Positions 63,501 to 64,000 of a stretch of DNA of 64,000 bases are shown here, piece by piece (within the stretch, counting starts at the first letter, position 1; each line of letters begins with the position of its first letter). Below the pieces are notes generated by a model. It worked only from the letters and a program-made list of their open reading frames with translations, was not told the DNA's origin and ran no database searches. The position numbers and the translations under genes are program-made. Origin of the DNA: Plasmodium relictum (lineage: Eukaryota > Apicomplexa > Aconoidasida > Haemosporida > Plasmodiidae); contig NC_041692.1 in assembly GCF_900005765.1 (NCBI RefSeq), positions 2,418,001-2,482,000 of the forward strand, read 5' to 3'.

Positions 63501-64000
63501 TTTTTATGTTTACTTATTAAATCTCTTACTTCAGAATAACCTGAAAAATAATTTCTAATCATCCAAGATGTATTATAACATAATATTATACTATATTTTA
63601 CTGATAAAAAATCATATGTGCTTTCAAAATTGGCATAAATATCATGTAACCATGGGGTTAATTGATATAAATTTCTATGATTCATGGGAACAAGCATATG
63701 TGTTATAAAGTTATTTGTATAAAAGATTTTTAGAAAATCTCTATATATTACTTCTATTGTATATAATAAATCATTGTTTTCAATAAATAATCTATTATCA
63801 TAAGTTGAACTCGTTGGGTACGAAGGCATTAGATTTATATCAATTTTTTCCAAGAAAAATTTTAAACATGCACCAATAACTCTAGGAGATAAATCTATTT
63901 GTGCAATGTTCACTATATCTGTTAAAAATCTTATTAAATCACTTTCACTATAATTTAAAATAAAATTTTTTGAAAATAAATGATGGAATAATTTAAGATC
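57587..64000 (-). CDS. G377: Giant acidic coiled-coil protein, probably osmiophilic body protein G377 (3' part)
   Basis: The frame is open from the right edge (64000) to the stop at 57587, 2137 codons. The GTG at 63913 is not the start, because coding continues upstream to the edge (reading LFHHLFSKNF..., LIRFLTDIVNIAQ). The visible product has a folded-looking segment, then a Glu/Lys-rich region (about nt 63375-63050), then long coiled coils (about 63000-61300). After that comes a large helical C-terminal region without asparagine homopolymers, ending DILKSFGLELYEL. There is no membrane segment in the visible part. I identify it mainly by position: in P. falciparum, as I recall, the gene for G377 follows the KsgA-type gene on the same strand. 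G377 is a roughly 377 kDa female-gametocyte protein of the osmiophilic bodies, which act in egress. Size and acidity agree. The name is probable, not proven. Confidence 0.7.
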   Translation of the reverse strand, partial: DLKLFHHLFSKNFILNYSESDLIRFLTDIVNIAQIDLSPRVIGACLKFFLEKIDINLMPSYPTSSTYDNRLFIENNDLLYTIEVIYRDFLKIFYTNNFITHMLVPMNHRNLYQLTPWLHDIYANFESTYDFLSVKYSIILCYNTSWMIRNYFSGYSEVRDLISKHKKSSKIDTLDKFLNELINLFVIKKGSESVIPVLSTLEKPVARRLSESVAHEETEDEAEDEEEKEELIKKIKRKEELRKKMELELEEERKKKLKDIKDQKEKAEREEEELRDKKDKEEEAKIQKLEEEEETAEVLQDETFDREYEEDYKADLEFAKSREGSGIDDNAPAYLKEAIATREPDSFYYNHAKSYLKRKIEEVYNTHIKSAYKFITDLNRKMDDIIFELEGTVYPDFEEVKDEAIQECNQNFDKLKDKIKNKENQKNMETYKKEIESELSEIEEKTDEKYVIIEDLFLEKLNKYKDDTKKFCVKKFYGNFRKSLGKKKMKMLEEFRYSYRYALRFVKDLTKIDEQEYTKVLTEIYTEDKKKYKEEYKASRRLIAKSLDEEYDSLLTNYFNKVEAIVEHNVQEVRKHVVGKVDHMIKELYNEMDVELRIERIRLNNEKKKIIEKFDKLVEDDKKLSEDLKISEAKLGEIQSDTPDKAEKEKVLNKEIEDLKEKIEYNKKEIIKFRSDFNTTSEELDKISEKMDIINELHKKFLLLKYDIIKQYKVSKGNTEIFIVNSDKVSDIYKSIENIMKESILTLDELKFEENDLKKKIEILQDKIEDISLDINVREKLFENISDGENTAKYDLKKQKLVELTSEINKFKEKLEESEVKREIISDELQYLTSDSLSEIPNSLKILLPDESEKHENKSFEDFVTSIKTELGVENDAFRRLVMTFDEDINDHEDELIFVYNFSKILHDENNMREKIDAGFHKILNAYTERVAMFYTDFKNYFELWKKTEQEEINKDTLSYLEKNIIHLEDFLEKLRNGVHIPDVSYIITNNDIFTKQIKNEKPELLEAYTPLVAKFNELEKEGISINENFNELVLYENNFQLDSDKLVWYKAILKKYLQRTKDLYQKSYDYNELSKGDVTGILDKKVDTYLAKPILLQYGGDVWGEPSEKKNLRVISDERKFPYILKEIKDDYALDKIINSNLKKTGKLKDLTDYMNVKLYNVIEEKDTKLYLFEKDEIDKLNLINHDGKLIEGNLKNLLTHIKFSNIDVHIRKIEESISKIIKNLELNYDSIIEIIKYLKSNKKIIHIRDIINVSKIILDNSNIFFIKNDVLTIYICAILELLGIEIKTEDIQDKDIKSRVLVYLNVLKSYHYEKIRIRDQIKDYVIKFLIPQKEFETLNYSSQLYNFILAINESIDGNPKNYELFKKKENEFHSKLVYAMKKGIQDFMIYVITTIMNDNPKLKEEEYYDDNYNNIERDRFNYANYIWKRVDINEVLTLYFYVINPGFRVLLHNYFIKADINCLKDYEKFNFKELLFFLNSETINEDFKAYMKSLEFFEVPPLVILLRFFFDEKFKHLFKFDKIREVIEPYLSSQVFNENTKVMIAKLIYSFFVRLNYHSVSYFDGDLMKIIDKSDLKILSLFHNILNKMNYILYCNNEKLYLERYAPTNILSNKTFKLDALKIFQEFLNTLPEYIKRPLVNFFETDFIETTTSLISDFFKYVKTFLDIDKNKDLFESEDANKIESFFKLNYVFSKNKNVIEETYEKLMENKPYFKDMPILYSRKVKYDHTNEKLIYQNELELGDIFDQKAFNLLMEMLFKEHFTFSYLNKRFSEFMKKNGFVFPKFEKLKEKIISLENEKFYLDLYKYLYDRLQLLNVSQPIQELYYLFIKKLLDYSLLPKKLVDDELQESLNTELQNKYFRYFNFLEKLFKCLFNFYYYDEAYHCESFGFFTNEEIPHEQKVLKLMQTPYIDIPEPTKHNPIHEEYKIENDNITFDFFKQFIPSSESMEKEKIDAEVFKLRYFIAEITKFILRTVLKKMPSNYLINMKHDTLSIDIDDIISNMYSFFKEARKSKKPDESEILEIPDSMGSINNFNNNDGQVKFENIKYYFNNYITEYFLKNNMIFKHFNDFIKHIDKFKQYFPTLSELYLFIDKRVNIINSLYNPYYTKMAKTQTIIQIFIDILKSFGLELYEL

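Noticed and set aside
63911-63913. GTG as the start codon of the giant right-hand gene
   Set aside because: Coding sequence continues in frame to the window edge, and non-ATG starts are not expected here.
1-64000. tRNA, rRNA, CRISPR, transposon, viral or subtelomeric var/rif-type genes
   Set aside because: No B-box-like tRNA motif, no rRNA-like GC patch, no direct-repeat/spacer array, no transposase or reverse-transcriptase motif, and no export-motif or variant-antigen architecture was seen on either strand.

Overview
This window is nuclear chromosomal DNA of a malaria parasite (genus Plasmodium). The base composition is extremely AT-rich. Long runs of AAT codons give poly-asparagine tracts inside otherwise conserved proteins. 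Introns are short, with GTA/AAG-type donors and T-rich tracts before the acceptor AG. Two proteins carry leaders resembling apicoplast targeting signals. Gene content and order (RPT6, a PP2C phosphatase, a KsgA-type methylase, then a G377-like giant protein) match my unverified recollection of the right arm of P. falciparum chromosome 12. The AT content suggests an avian or Laverania-type Plasmodium rather than P. vivax, P. ovale or P. malariae, but I cannot name the species.

Layout. 1-2188 (-): 5' part of an Asn-rich protein running off the left edge. 5793-11621 (+): a 1942-residue chromatin-type protein in which I recognise DDT- and WHIM-like segments plus two AT-hooks. 13603-13932 (+): a small FMC1-like protein. 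14496-15764 (-): proteasome ATPase RPT6. 17052-18872 (-): a helical-repeat protein resembling apicomplexan organellar RNA-binding proteins. 19961-21528 (+): a three-exon THUMP protein (Tan1/THUMPD1). 22065-22610 (+): a small unknown protein. 22890-24848 (-): a YtcJ-type amidohydrolase. 25927-28871 (+): a three-exon PP2C phosphatase, probably PPM11. 29661-30107 (-): unknown. 30466-31729 (-): a five-exon CutA with a secretory or apicoplast-like leader. 32078-34438 (-): a three-exon leucine-rich-repeat protein. 36229-38022 (-): an Asn-rich protein with a two-CxxC zinc-binding candidate. 42476-42741 (+): a possible 40-residue spliced gene. 42958-52176 (-): THO complex subunit 2 in five exons. 54190-55578 (-): KsgA-type rRNA dimethyladenosine transferase. 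56192-56707 (+): a lysine-rich unknown. 57587-64000 (-): the C-terminal two thirds or so of a giant protein, probably the osmiophilic body protein G377, running off the right edge.

The genes do not form an operon or a dedicated system. They are housekeeping functions (protein turnover, tRNA acetylation, mRNP export, organelle rRNA methylation), signalling, chromatin, and one gametocyte secretory-organelle protein. Most of the added value here is exon-level. Six loci were assembled from splice signals in which both phase and the expected protein family agree. In several of them the longest plain ORF would give a wrong C-terminus. I found no tRNA, rRNA, CRISPR, transposon or virus-like element.
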